From: Microbacterium festucae
Lineage (GTDB): Bacteria; Actinomycetota; Actinomycetes; Actinomycetales; Microbacteriaceae
Reading direction: 5' to 3'
Assembly: GCF_025421715.1 (NCBI RefSeq)
Contig: NZ_JAOEFC010000005.1
Span: forward strand, 62,001-126,000
Length of the DNA: 64,000 nucleotides
The position numbers were made by a program, and so were the translations under genes. Under the pieces are notes generated by a model. It saw only the letters and a list, made by a program, of their open reading frames with translations. It had not been told where the DNA came from and did not search any database. Shown here in pieces: positions 33,493 to 41,334 of the stretch; position 1 is the stretch's first letter; each line of letters starts with the position of its first letter.

Positions 33493-33872
33493 GAGGATGC
33501 GATCTCCTTGTCGTACAGCGTGATCTTGTGGTCGATGGCGGCGAGGCTGGCGGCGACCTCGTCGAGTTGGGCGCGCACCATGTCGCGGTGCGCCGTCAGC
33601 AGCTCGCGCCGCTGGGCCACCGTGTGCTCGCCCTGCCGCACGAGCTCGGTGTAGCGCCGAACGACGGCGATGGGCATGCCGGTCGAGCGCAGCCGGGTGA
33701 GGAACCGCAGCCACGTGAGGTCGGCGTCGGTGTAGCGGCGGTGCGACGAGGGCGCGCGGTCGACGGGCACCAGCATGAGGCCGGTGCGCTCGTAATAGCG
33801 CAGGGTGTGGGCCGAGAGTCCGGTCGCCGCCGCCGCTTCGGCGATGGTGAGGCTCTCCGTGAGGACGGTCAT
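33489..33872 (-). CDS. MerR family transcriptional regulator
   Basis: A 127-residue regulator. The N-terminal winged helix-turn-helix ([27 protein letters not shown], then [22 protein letters not shown]) is followed by a coiled-coil dimerisation helix (about residues 80-125). There is no Cys-rich metal loop, so it is not a metal sensor of the CueR/ZntR kind; it resembles the small regulators of aldo/keto reductases. Its own promoter has the MerR-typical 19-bp spacer and the operator dyad. Confidence 0.9.
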
Positions 33873-33878
33873 GTCTTC

Positions 33879-33909
33879 ACGGTAAGACTGCGAGTGCGCT
33901 CTCAGTCAA
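33879..33909 (-). promoter_or_regulatory. MerR-type promoter with 19-bp spacer and operator dyad
   Basis: On the minus strand: -35 TTGACT (complement of 33904-33909), a 19-nt spacer, then -10 TACCGT (complement of 33879-33884), 6 nt before the ATG. A 20-bp near-palindrome (33887-33906, arms matching at 8 of 10 positions) fills the spacer. A 19-bp spacer with a dyad inside it is the layout MerR proteins activate by DNA distortion. Confidence 0.7.
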
Positions 33910-33916
33910 GCCCGCC

Positions 33917-34900
33917 TCAGCGCTTGCGCGAGAAAGCCTCCAGGCGCTCCTCCGGCGACAGTGCCGCCATCTCGGCCACCCAGGCGTCGGAGAAGTAGTC
34001 GCCGGTCTCTGCGGCGACCACCGGGACCACGGAGTGGGTGATGGTGTCGTCGTAGACGTGCACGAGGTGGAACGACTGCCCGGCATCCATGCCGTTGACC
34101 TCCACCGCGGGGCGCTGCAGGTTCATCGTGTAGCAGGTGGCGGCGGCCACACTCACCGGCACCCCGGCGAAGGTGCCGCTGGTCGAGTAGTGCAGGTGCC
34201 CGGCCAGGATGCCGCGCACATCGCTGCCGCGCACGATCGCGGCCAGCTCGTCCTGGTGGCGCAGCTCGAGGATGTCGAACAGCGGGATGTGGCTGGGCAG
34301 CGGCGGGTGGTGGAGGGCCAGCAGGGTGCCCAGCGGCGCCGGCTGCGACAGCTCGGCACGCAGCCACTCCCGCTGGGCGGGGTCGATGTCGCCGTGATGC
34401 CACCCGGGCACGGTGGAATCCAGCGCGATGAGACGCAGACCGCCGAGGTCCCACACGCCGGTGACGGGCGCCTCGGGATCGGCGGCGGGCTCCGTGGTGT
34501 TGGCCTCCGTGGTGGTGGGATCGGCGGCAGGGGGATCGGAGGCGAGCAGGCCCGCCCGCAGCGCCGGCCGCTCGTCGTGGTTGCCGGCCACCCAGACCAC
34601 CGGAGCGTCCAGGCGCGCCGCGACCGGCTCGACGATCTCGCGCAGGGCCCGGTAGGCGGCCGGTTCGCCGAGGTCGGTGAGGTCTCCGGTGATCACGATC
34701 GCGTCGGGGCGGATGCCGGTGCGCACGATCGCCTCGAGGGTGGCCTCGAGGTTCGCCGTCGCGTCGAAGCGCCCGCCCAGCAGCCCCGCGCCGACCAGGT
34801 GCGTGTCGCTGAGGTGCACGAGGGTGCGCGCGGCGGGGGCGGAGCGCCCGAATGGGGCGTGCCGCGGCGTGACGGGGGTGCCGGGAAGCTGGTCGACCAT
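33917..34900 (-). CDS. calcineurin-like metallophosphoesterase (CpdA-like cyclic-nucleotide phosphodiesterase)
   Basis: A 327-residue dinuclear-metal phosphodiesterase. It carries the five motif blocks: D-x-H in LVHLSDTHLV, GDLTDLGEP, GNHDER, H-H in ALHHPPLPSH, and GHLHYSTS. Homologues in Mycobacterium (Rv0805) and E. coli CpdA hydrolyse cyclic AMP. A Thr/Glu/Ala-rich insert is seen around residues 135-155 (TTTEANTTEPAADPEAPV). The -10 TAGGCT (34907-34912) lies 6 nt before the ATG, consistent with leaderless mRNA. Confidence 0.85.
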   Translation of the reverse strand: MVDQLPGTPVTPRHAPFGRSAPAARTLVHLSDTHLVGAGLLGGRFDATANLEATLEAIVRTGIRPDAIVITGDLTDLGEPAAYRALREIVEPVAARLDAPVVWVAGNHDERPALRAGLLASDPPAADPTTTEANTTEPAADPEAPVTGVWDLGGLRLIALDSTVPGWHHGDIDPAQREWLRAELSQPAPLGTLLALHHPPLPSHIPLFDILELRHQDELAAIVRGSDVRGILAGHLHYSTSGTFAGVPVSVAAATCYTMNLQRPAVEVNGMDAGQSFHLVHVYDDTITHSVVPVVAAETGDYFSDAWVAEMAALSPEERLEAFSRKR

Positions 34901-34906
34901 GCGCCC

Positions 34907-34912
34907 AGCCTA
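34907..34912 (-). promoter_or_regulatory. -10 box of phosphodiesterase gene
   Basis: TAGGCT on the minus strand, 6 nt before the ATG at 34900. Confidence 0.5.
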
Positions 34913-34950
34913 AGACGGGGTCCCGTCAGTGGGGTTCCGGCGGTGTGCGG

Positions 34951-35286
34951 TCAGTGGCCGAAGACGATGAGCAGCAGTCCGCCCAGCACCGCGAGCGCAC
35001 ACAGCGCGAACGACGCGTAGGCGGCCACGAGCGCGAGGCGCTTCTGACCCACCGTGAGCGGGCTCTTGCGGGCGGCCTTGGCGGCGGCCTTCTCGGCGCG
35101 GCGTCGCTGCTTCTCGGTGATCACCGCGATCGCATCGGTGAACTCGGCGGGGGCCACCACCGGCACGCGGCCCGCGCGCACCAGCATCCGCAGGCCGATC
35201 GCGTAGAAGCCGACCACCAGCACGGCGGCGGTGAGGGCGGCGGCGAACACCTGCAGGAAGGCGAACCAGTCGATCACGACGTTCAT
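34951..35286 (-). CDS. small membrane protein downstream of Pit transporter
   Basis: A 111-residue protein with two membrane helices (about 8-30 and 86-108) joined by a basic loop rich in Lys, Arg and Ala (EKQRRRAEKAAAKAARK). Its ATG overlaps the pit stop (ATGA at 35283-35286), so it is translated with pit. Actinobacterial pit genes often have such a partner of unknown function. It may assist or regulate phosphate transport, which is inference from context only. Confidence 0.65.
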   Translation of the reverse strand: MNVVIDWFAFLQVFAAALTAAVLVVGFYAIGLRMLVRAGRVPVVAPAEFTDAIAVITEKQRRRAEKAAAKAARKSPLTVGQKRLALVAAYASFALCALAVLGGLLLIVFGH

Positions 35287-36524
35287 CGCTTGCCCTCCCC
35301 CGCGTCGTCGGCATCGGTGCCGGTCTTGGCGTCTTCGAGCCGGCGCTGGCGGCGCGTGGGCGGCGGGTTGCGCTTGACCTTGACGGCCAGGCCCGAGTCG
35401 GCCACCTCGCTCATGGCGTTGTCGGCGTGCACCGCGTCGCGGCGCGAGCGCAGGAAGAGGCCGACGATGATCGCGACGGCCAGCACCGCGTCGATGGCCA
35501 CGCCCGCCGGCCCGAACCAGACCACCAGCAGCGCGGCGAAGGCGCCCACCAGGCCCGAGGCGGGGAGGGTGAGGACCCAGCCGACGGCGATGCGTCCGAC
35601 GGTGCGCCACCGCACGTGCGAGCCGCGGCGGCCGAGGCCCGAGCCGATGACCGAGCCGGAGGCGACCTGGGTCGTCGACAGGGCGAAGCCCAGCGCCGAC
35701 GAGGCGAGGATGGTGGCGGCCGTGGAGCTCTCGGCCGAGAAACCCTGCGCCGGCTTGACGTCGGTGAGGCCCTTGCCGAGGGTGCGGATGATGCGCCAGC
35801 CGCCCATGTAGGTGCCCAGGGCGATCGCGAACGCGCACGAGAAGATGACCCACGTCTGCGGCTCGGTGTGGTCGCCGTCCTGCAGCCCCGCGGTGATGAG
35901 GGCGAGGGTGATGACACCCATCGTCTTCTGGGCGTCGTTGGTGCCGTGGGCGAGGGCGACGAGGCTCGAGGTGAAGATCTGCCCCCAGCGGAACCCGTCG
36001 CGACCGTCGGGCTTGCTGTCGTAGCGGCGCGTGATCGCATAGGCCAGGCGCGTGACGGCGAAGGCGATGAGCCCCGCCGTGACGGGGGCGATGAGCGCCG
36101 GCAGCACGACCTTGCTCAGCACCACGCCGAAGTCGATCGCCGCGGCGCTCGCGCCGACCAGGGTCGCGCCGATCAGGCCGCCGAACAGGGCGTGCGACGA
36201 GCTCGAGGGCAGACCGAGCAGCCAGGTGAGCATGTTCCAGGTGATCGCGCCGATCAGGCCCGCGAAGATGATCGGCAGGAAGGTGGCGGCATCGATGCCG
36301 TCTTCCTTGATGATCCCGTGCGAGATCGTCTTCGAGACCTCCGTCGACAGGAACGCGCCGACGAGATTCAGACCCGCCGCGAGCAGCACGGCGACCTTCG
36401 GCTTGAGCGCACCGGTGGCGATCGGGGTCGCCATCGCGTTGGCGGTGTCGTGGAATCCGTTGGTGAAATCGAAGAACAGCGCGAGGCCGATCACGAGCAC
36501 GACGAGGAGGACTGCTGTTTCCAC
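35283..36524 (-). CDS. pit: inorganic phosphate transporter, Pit family
   Basis: A 413-residue proton- or metal-coupled phosphate permease of the Pit family. The signature FDFTNGFHDTANAMATPIATGALKP lies near the N-terminus, and its internal duplicate ALAHGTNDAQKTMGVI is in the second half. About ten membrane helices are visible, and the C-terminus is charged. It is the low-affinity constitutive type, unlike Pst. The GTG start is preceded by AAGGAAAG at good spacing. The gene is divergent from oligopeptidase B with a 206-bp intergenic region. Confidence 0.92.
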   Translation of the reverse strand: METAVLLVVLVIGLALFFDFTNGFHDTANAMATPIATGALKPKVAVLLAAGLNLVGAFLSTEVSKTISHGIIKEDGIDAATFLPIIFAGLIGAITWNMLTWLLGLPSSSSHALFGGLIGATLVGASAAAIDFGVVLSKVVLPALIAPVTAGLIAFAVTRLAYAITRRYDSKPDGRDGFRWGQIFTSSLVALAHGTNDAQKTMGVITLALITAGLQDGDHTEPQTWVIFSCAFAIALGTYMGGWRIIRTLGKGLTDVKPAQGFSAESSTAATILASSALGFALSTTQVASGSVIGSGLGRRGSHVRWRTVGRIAVGWVLTLPASGLVGAFAALLVVWFGPAGVAIDAVLAVAIIVGLFLRSRRDAVHADNAMSEVADSGLAVKVKRNPPPTRRQRRLEDAKTGTDADDAGEGKR

Positions 36525-36718
36525 CGTTCGCTTTCCTTGAGACGGGTGAGAGAGGATGCCGAGACGATCGGCGGTGCGAACGAAGAGTTCACCGTGGGTT
36601 CAGCGTCCGGCAACCGGACCGAAAGAATCCTCGCATATCGCGCGCCCCCGCGTGACCCCGGTCGTCCGGAACTATTGTCCCGGCGGTGGCGGCGGGCCCG
36701 GGCGGGGCGGGTGATGCC

Positions 36719-36724
36719 TAGGCT
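36719..36724 (+). promoter_or_regulatory. -10 box of oligopeptidase B gene
   Basis: TAGGCT, 6 nt before the GTG at 36731; the leaderless layout again. Confidence 0.55.
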
Positions 36725-36730
36725 GGAGCG

Positions 36731-38842
36731 GTGACCAGCGCACCGACCGCGGCCCCCGTCGCCGCAGCCCGTCCGACCGTCCGCACCCACCACGGTGACG
36801 AGGTGAACGACCCGTACGAGTGGCTGCGCGCCAAGGAGGATCCCGAAGTCATCGCGCACCTCGAGGCCGAGAACGCCTACACCGACGCCCGCACCGCCCA
36901 CCTGTCGGGGCTGCGGGAGCGCATCTTCGAGGAGATCAAGGGCCGCACGCTCGAGACCGACCTGTCGGTGCCCGCCCGTCGCGGCGGCTGGTGGTACTAC
37001 GGCCGCACCGTGGCCGGCAAGCAGTACGGCATCCACTGTCGTGCGCCGCTGGCGGGCCCCGACGACTGGACGCCGCCCGAGCTCTCCCCCGACACCGAGG
37101 TGCCCGGCGAAGAGGTGCTGCTCGACGGCAATGTCGAGGCCGAGGGCCACGAGTTCTTCTCGCTGGGCAGCTTCGACGTCTCCACCGACGGCACACGGCT
37201 GCTCTACGGCGTCGACACCGAGGGCGACGAGCGCTACACCCTGCGCATCCGCGACCTCGCCCGCGGCGAGGACCTCACCGACGTCGTCACCGGCACCTCG
37301 GCGGGGGCGTCGTTCTCGCCCGACGGCCGGCATGTCGTCTACACGACCGTCGACGACGCCTGGCGCCCCGACACCGTGTGGCTGCACGAGGTGGGCACCG
37401 ACGCGGATGCCGACGCGAAGCTCTTCCACGAGCCCGACGAGCGCTACTGGGTGGGCGCCGGGTTCACCCGCAGCGACCAGTACCTGGTGATCGAGGTGGG
37501 ATCGTCGATCACCACCGAGGAGTTCCTCGTGCCCGCCGACGACCTGCGCCGCGAGCCCCGCTCGATCTGGCCGCGCGTCGAAGGCGTGGAGTACTCCGCC
37601 ACCCACGCCGTCGTCGACGGCGCCGACGTGCTCTACATCCTCCACAACGACGGCGCCCTCGACTTCGAGCTCGTCGCCGTCCCGGCATCCGACCCGCAGG
37701 GCGAGCGCCGCGTGGTGCTCCCCCACACCCCCGGCACCCGGCTGCTCGACGTCTCGGCCTTCCGCGACTGGGGCGTCGTCTCGTACCGCCGCGAGGGCCT
37801 CGCGCGCATGGGGATGCTGGACTACGCCACCGGCACCGTCGCCGAGCTCGCCTTCGACGAGCCGCTGTACGCGGCCGGACCGGGCGGCAACCCGGAGTGG
37901 GCCCCGCCGCTGCTGCGCATCGGCTACGGCTCGTTCATCACCCCCGGAACCGTCTACGACTACGTCGTGGCCACCGGCGAACTGCTGCTGCGCAAGCAGC
38001 AGCCGGTGCTCGGCGGCTACTCCGCGCAGGAGTATGGCCAGGAGCGGGTGTGGGCCACGGCATCCGACGGCGTGCAGGTGCCGATCTCGCTGGTGTGGAA
38101 GCGCTCGTTCGGCGACCCGGGCGACGGGCCCCGGCCGGTGCACCTGTACGGCTACGGATCGTACGAACACTCGATCGAGCCGGGCTTCTCGGTGGCGCGG
38201 CTGTCGATGCTCGACCGTGGCGTCGTGTTCGCGATCGCCCACGTGCGCGGCGGCGGAGAGATGGGCCGCCAGTGGTACGAAGACGGCAAGCTGCGGCACA
38301 AGCGCAACACCTTCACCGACTTCGTCGCGTGCGCCGAGCACCTCGTGTCGACCGGGATCACCACCCCCGACCGCATGGTCGCCGAGGGCGGCTCGGCCGG
38401 CGGCCTGCTGATGGGCGCCGTCGCCAACCTCGCCCCCGAGCTGTTCGCCGGCGTGCTGGCCGACGTGCCGTTCGTCGACGCGCTCACCACGATCCTCGAC
38501 CCGTCGCTGCCGCTCACCGTCATCGAATGGGACGAATGGGGCGACCCCCTGCACGACGCCGAGGTCTACGCCTACATGAAGTCGTACAGCCCCTACGAGA
38601 ACGTGCGCGACGGCGTGCGCTACCCCCGCATCCTCGCCACCACCTCGCTCAACGACACCCGCGTCTACTACGTCGAGCCGGCGAAGTGGGTCGCGCGCCT
38701 GCGCGAGGCCGGGGTCGACGCCCTGCTCAAGTGCGAGATGGTCGCCGGCCACGGCGGCGTCTCTGGACGTTACAACTCCTGGCACCAGCGCGCCTACGAG
38801 CTCGCCTGGCTGCTCGACGTGCTCGGCCTCGCGGAGGCGTAG
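36731..38842 (+). CDS. ptrB: oligopeptidase B (S9A serine peptidase)
   Basis: A 703-residue cytosolic peptidase cutting short peptides after Arg or Lys. The N-terminal part is a seven-bladed propeller (about 70-420); the C-terminal alpha/beta hydrolase has the nucleophile Ser near residue 556 in EGGSAGGLLMGAV, the KRNTFTDFVA block and the final catalytic His in AGHGGVSGRY. The start motif DEVNDPYEWL and the acidic S1 residues fit the S9A family. It is upstream of the repeat array. The GTG start follows TAGGCT by 6 nt. Confidence 0.9.
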   Translation: MTSAPTAAPVAAARPTVRTHHGDEVNDPYEWLRAKEDPEVIAHLEAENAYTDARTAHLSGLRERIFEEIKGRTLETDLSVPARRGGWWYYGRTVAGKQYGIHCRAPLAGPDDWTPPELSPDTEVPGEEVLLDGNVEAEGHEFFSLGSFDVSTDGTRLLYGVDTEGDERYTLRIRDLARGEDLTDVVTGTSAGASFSPDGRHVVYTTVDDAWRPDTVWLHEVGTDADADAKLFHEPDERYWVGAGFTRSDQYLVIEVGSSITTEEFLVPADDLRREPRSIWPRVEGVEYSATHAVVDGADVLYILHNDGALDFELVAVPASDPQGERRVVLPHTPGTRLLDVSAFRDWGVVSYRREGLARMGMLDYATGTVAELAFDEPLYAAGPGGNPEWAPPLLRIGYGSFITPGTVYDYVVATGELLLRKQQPVLGGYSAQEYGQERVWATASDGVQVPISLVWKRSFGDPGDGPRPVHLYGYGSYEHSIEPGFSVARLSMLDRGVVFAIAHVRGGGEMGRQWYEDGKLRHKRNTFTDFVACAEHLVSTGITTPDRMVAEGGSAGGLLMGAVANLAPELFAGVLADVPFVDALTTILDPSLPLTVIEWDEWGDPLHDAEVYAYMKSYSPYENVRDGVRYPRILATTSLNDTRVYYVEPAKWVARLREAGVDALLKCEMVAGHGGVSGRYNSWHQRAYELAWLLDVLGLAEA

Positions 38843-38892
38843 GTCGGGGGTGCGGCGGGGGTGCGGGGCGCGGGCGCGCGGGTGCTGAGCGC

Positions 38893-39536
38893 GTCCTGCA
38901 AAATGTGGGTGCCCCGGCCGTGGGCGCAGAATGCGGGACACGGGTGATGCGCACGTCCCGAAGAATGCGGGTGCGCCGGCCGTAGGCCGCATTATCCGGG
39001 ACACGGGTTAGCGCGCGTCCCGCAGAATGCGGGTGCGCGGGCCGTAGGCCGCACTATCCGGGACACGGGTGCTGCGCACGTCCCGCAAAATGCGGGTGCG
39101 CCGGCCGTAGGCCGCGGGTTGCGGGACCCGGGATACGGGTGCGTCCCGGAGAGTGCGAGTGCGGGAGACCTCTGCAGCACTTTTCGGGACATGGATGCTG
39201 CGCTCGTCCCGCAACTGGTTGGGGGTGCGGGCGTCCCCGCAGAATGCGGAACACGGATGCCGAGCGCGTCCCGCAATCCGCGGGTGCGCGCGCCCACCCC
39301 CGCAGATCAAGGGACGCGGATGCCGCTCAGGTCCCGCGACCTGCGGGTGTAACCGCCCCGCACCCGCAGATCCTGGGACACGGATGCCGCTCAGGTCCCG
39401 CGACCTGCGGGTGTAACCGCCCCGCACCCGCAGATCCTGGGACACGACAACTCAGCGGGTCCCGCAACCGGCAGGTCCCGAAAGGTGCGGGTCCCGCAAC
39501 CGGCGGCATCCGCCCACCCACCCCCACTTAGCGGGA
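38893..39536. repeat. hairpin array A (about ten units, 62-64 bp period)
   Basis: The 837-bp gap 38843-39679 holds this array and no gene. GTCCC (GTCCT in the first unit) falls at 38893, 38955, 39017, 39080, 39143, 39206, 39268, 39331, 39395 and 39459, a strict 62-64 bp period. Where the unit is clear, GTCCC and GGGAC bracket a 48-49 nt hairpin and a 14-15 nt linker follows. Inner stems differ, for example CTGCGGGTG with CACCCGCAG at 39341-39369. Units at 39331 and 39395 are identical. Array B on the other side of the nuclease gene has the same period. Confidence 0.9.
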
Positions 39537-39679
39537 CGCAGGCGCCGGGCGCGGCCCACAGGATGCGAGCGCGAAACCACGCCCTCGCAGCTTCCTCCAC
39601 AGACGCGTCTTCGGCCGCGGCATCCACAGATCAGGGTCGGGGCCGACATCGCGGCGCCGGCACGCGGTGCACTGGGGCG

Positions 39680-40651
39680 ATGACCCGACTGCAGCCCCTG
39701 CCCACAGCTCTCGTCGATCGCGCGTTCTCGGTGCGTGAGGCCCAGGCGCTCGGGGTGACGACGTCACGATTGCGGGGCCGCGACCTCGACTCGCCGGCCC
39801 ACGGCGGCCGGGTCGTGCGCCGGGATCCGCCGCCGGTCCCCGCCGATGAGTCCCCGAGCCAGCGGTCACGACGACAGCGTGACGAGCTCGTCGCTCACGC
39901 GCAACAGGTGGCCCCGGTGCTGAAGCCGTCGCAGTTCTTCAGCCACGAGACGGCGCTCGCCCTCCTCGGAGTGCCGCTCCCGTATGGCCTCGAGACGGAT
40001 GGTCCGCTCCACGTCGCAGCGCACCGCCCATCGGGTCAGCCGCGTCGCGCCGGCATGATCGGTCACCGGCTGAGTGCGCGTGCGCACCCCGGCTGGATGG
40101 CCGCCGGCGCCGCCGTCGAGCATCCCGCACGCGCCTGGCGCCAGGTGGGGGCGACCTGGCACCTCGACGACCTCATCGCCGCGGCGGACCATCTGGTGCT
40201 GCCGCGCAACGCGCTGACGACACTGGACGAGCTGCGCGCCGAGGTCGCCCTCATGGGCGACGTCGCCGGGGGGACCCTCACCCACGCCCTCGACCAGGTG
40301 CGCGTCGGGGCCGAGACCGCGGAGGAGACGCGGCTCCGCCTGCTGCTGGTGCGCGCGGGGCTTCCCGAGCCGCAGCTGAATCAGGTGCTTCACACCCGCG
40401 AGGGGCGTTTCGTCGCGCGGATGGACCTCGCCTTCCCGGCCTACCGCGTCGCGGTCGAGCACGATGGACGCACGCACGCCTTCAACGACGCGCAGTTCGC
40501 GCGCGATGCCGACCGCTGGGACGAGATCCGCGCGCAAGGCTGGGTGCACGTGCGGATCCTCAGCCACCACCTCCACCCCGATCCGAACATCGCGCTCGAC
40601 AAGGTGACCACCGCGCTCCTCGGACGCGGCTGGCGTCCGGGCCGCCGCTGA
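39680..40651 (+). CDS. DUF559/Vsr-like endonuclease-domain protein between two hairpin arrays
   Basis: A 323-residue protein. The N-terminus (residues 10-40, FSVREAQALGVTTSRLRGRDL) looks like the winged-helix of AbiEi-type proteins. The C-terminal third is a PD-(D/E)XK fold of the DUF559/very-short-patch-repair type: E216 in ETRLRLLL, D249 in ARMDLAFP and E260 with D262 in AVEHDGRTH. A metal-dependent nicking activity is plausible. Microbacteria encode several such proteins of unknown role. It stands alone, flanked on both sides by arrays of the same repeat family, so it may act on that repeat. The start is the ATG at 39680; no clear Shine-Dalgarno. Confidence 0.8.
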   Translation: MTRLQPLPTALVDRAFSVREAQALGVTTSRLRGRDLDSPAHGGRVVRRDPPPVPADESPSQRSRRQRDELVAHAQQVAPVLKPSQFFSHETALALLGVPLPYGLETDGPLHVAAHRPSGQPRRAGMIGHRLSARAHPGWMAAGAAVEHPARAWRQVGATWHLDDLIAAADHLVLPRNALTTLDELRAEVALMGDVAGGTLTHALDQVRVGAETAEETRLRLLLVRAGLPEPQLNQVLHTREGRFVARMDLAFPAYRVAVEHDGRTHAFNDAQFARDADRWDEIRAQGWVHVRILSHHLHPDPNIALDKVTTALLGRGWRPGRR

Positions 40652-40725
40652 CGCCACTCACCCACGCATCGCGGCACGCGCCGCGCTCCCGCACACGCCG
40701 TCTGCCGGACGCGCCCCGCCGAGAT

Positions 40726-41260
40726 GTCCCGCGACGGATGCTCGAGAGCCCACGACCCACGGAACGTGGGACGCGTTACGTCTCCGTGTCCCGTGAACGA
40801 CCACCTCGGGCGCCATCACCATCCTTCTGCGGGACGCAGCCCCGAGTACGTCCCACAAACGGATGCTTCCGCGCCCGGCATCCGCAGTTCAGGGGACCCA
40901 CCACACGAGCACGTCCCACAAACGGATGCTCAACCGCCCATCATCCGCAGATCACGGGACCCACCCCACAAGCGTGTCCCGCGAACGGATGCTTTGACGC
41001 CCGGCATCCGCAGTTCACGGGACCCGCCCCACAAGCACGTCCCACAAACGGATGCTCTTCCGCCCAGCATCCGCAGATCACGGGACCCACCCCACAAGCG
41101 TGTCCCACAAACGGATGCTCAACCGCCCAGCATCCGCAGGTCACGGGACCCACCCCACAAGCACGTCCCACAAACGGATCCTCAACCGCCCAGCATCCGC
41201 AGATGACGGGCCCCGCCCCACGAGCACGTCCCACAAACGGACGCCCCGCACGCAAAAGCC
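40726..41260. repeat. hairpin array B (nine units, 62-63 bp period)
   Basis: The 683-bp gap 40652-41334 holds this array and the pfkA terminator. GTCCC falls at 40726, 40788, 40850, 40913, 40976, 41039, 41102, 41165 and 41228. In the unit at 41102, GTCCC and GGGAC (41145-41149) are the outer arms, CGGATGC (41112-41118) and GCATCCG (41130-41136) the inner arms, and a 15-nt linker rich in CACC/CCAC follows. The geometry equals array A but the inner stem sequence differs, so pairing and not sequence is conserved. It lies between the nuclease gene and pfkA. Confidence 0.92.
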
Positions 41261-41285
41261 CCCACACACCCGCCCCCGCAACGAC

Positions 41286-41315
41286 GAAGCGCCCGCGGTC
41301 TCCCGCGGGCGCTTC
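41286..41315 (-). terminator. pfkA terminator
   Basis: GAAGCGCCCGCGG pairs perfectly with CCGCGGGCGCTTC (13 bp, 4-nt loop), 19 bp after the pfkA stop. Confidence 0.9.
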
Positions 41316-41334
41316 AGGCGTACAGGCAGCCGGT

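Noticed and set aside
38893..41260. CRISPR array
   Set aside because: The whole 62-64 bp unit is repeated, including the loop; there are no unique spacers of fixed length between identical repeats, and no cas genes.
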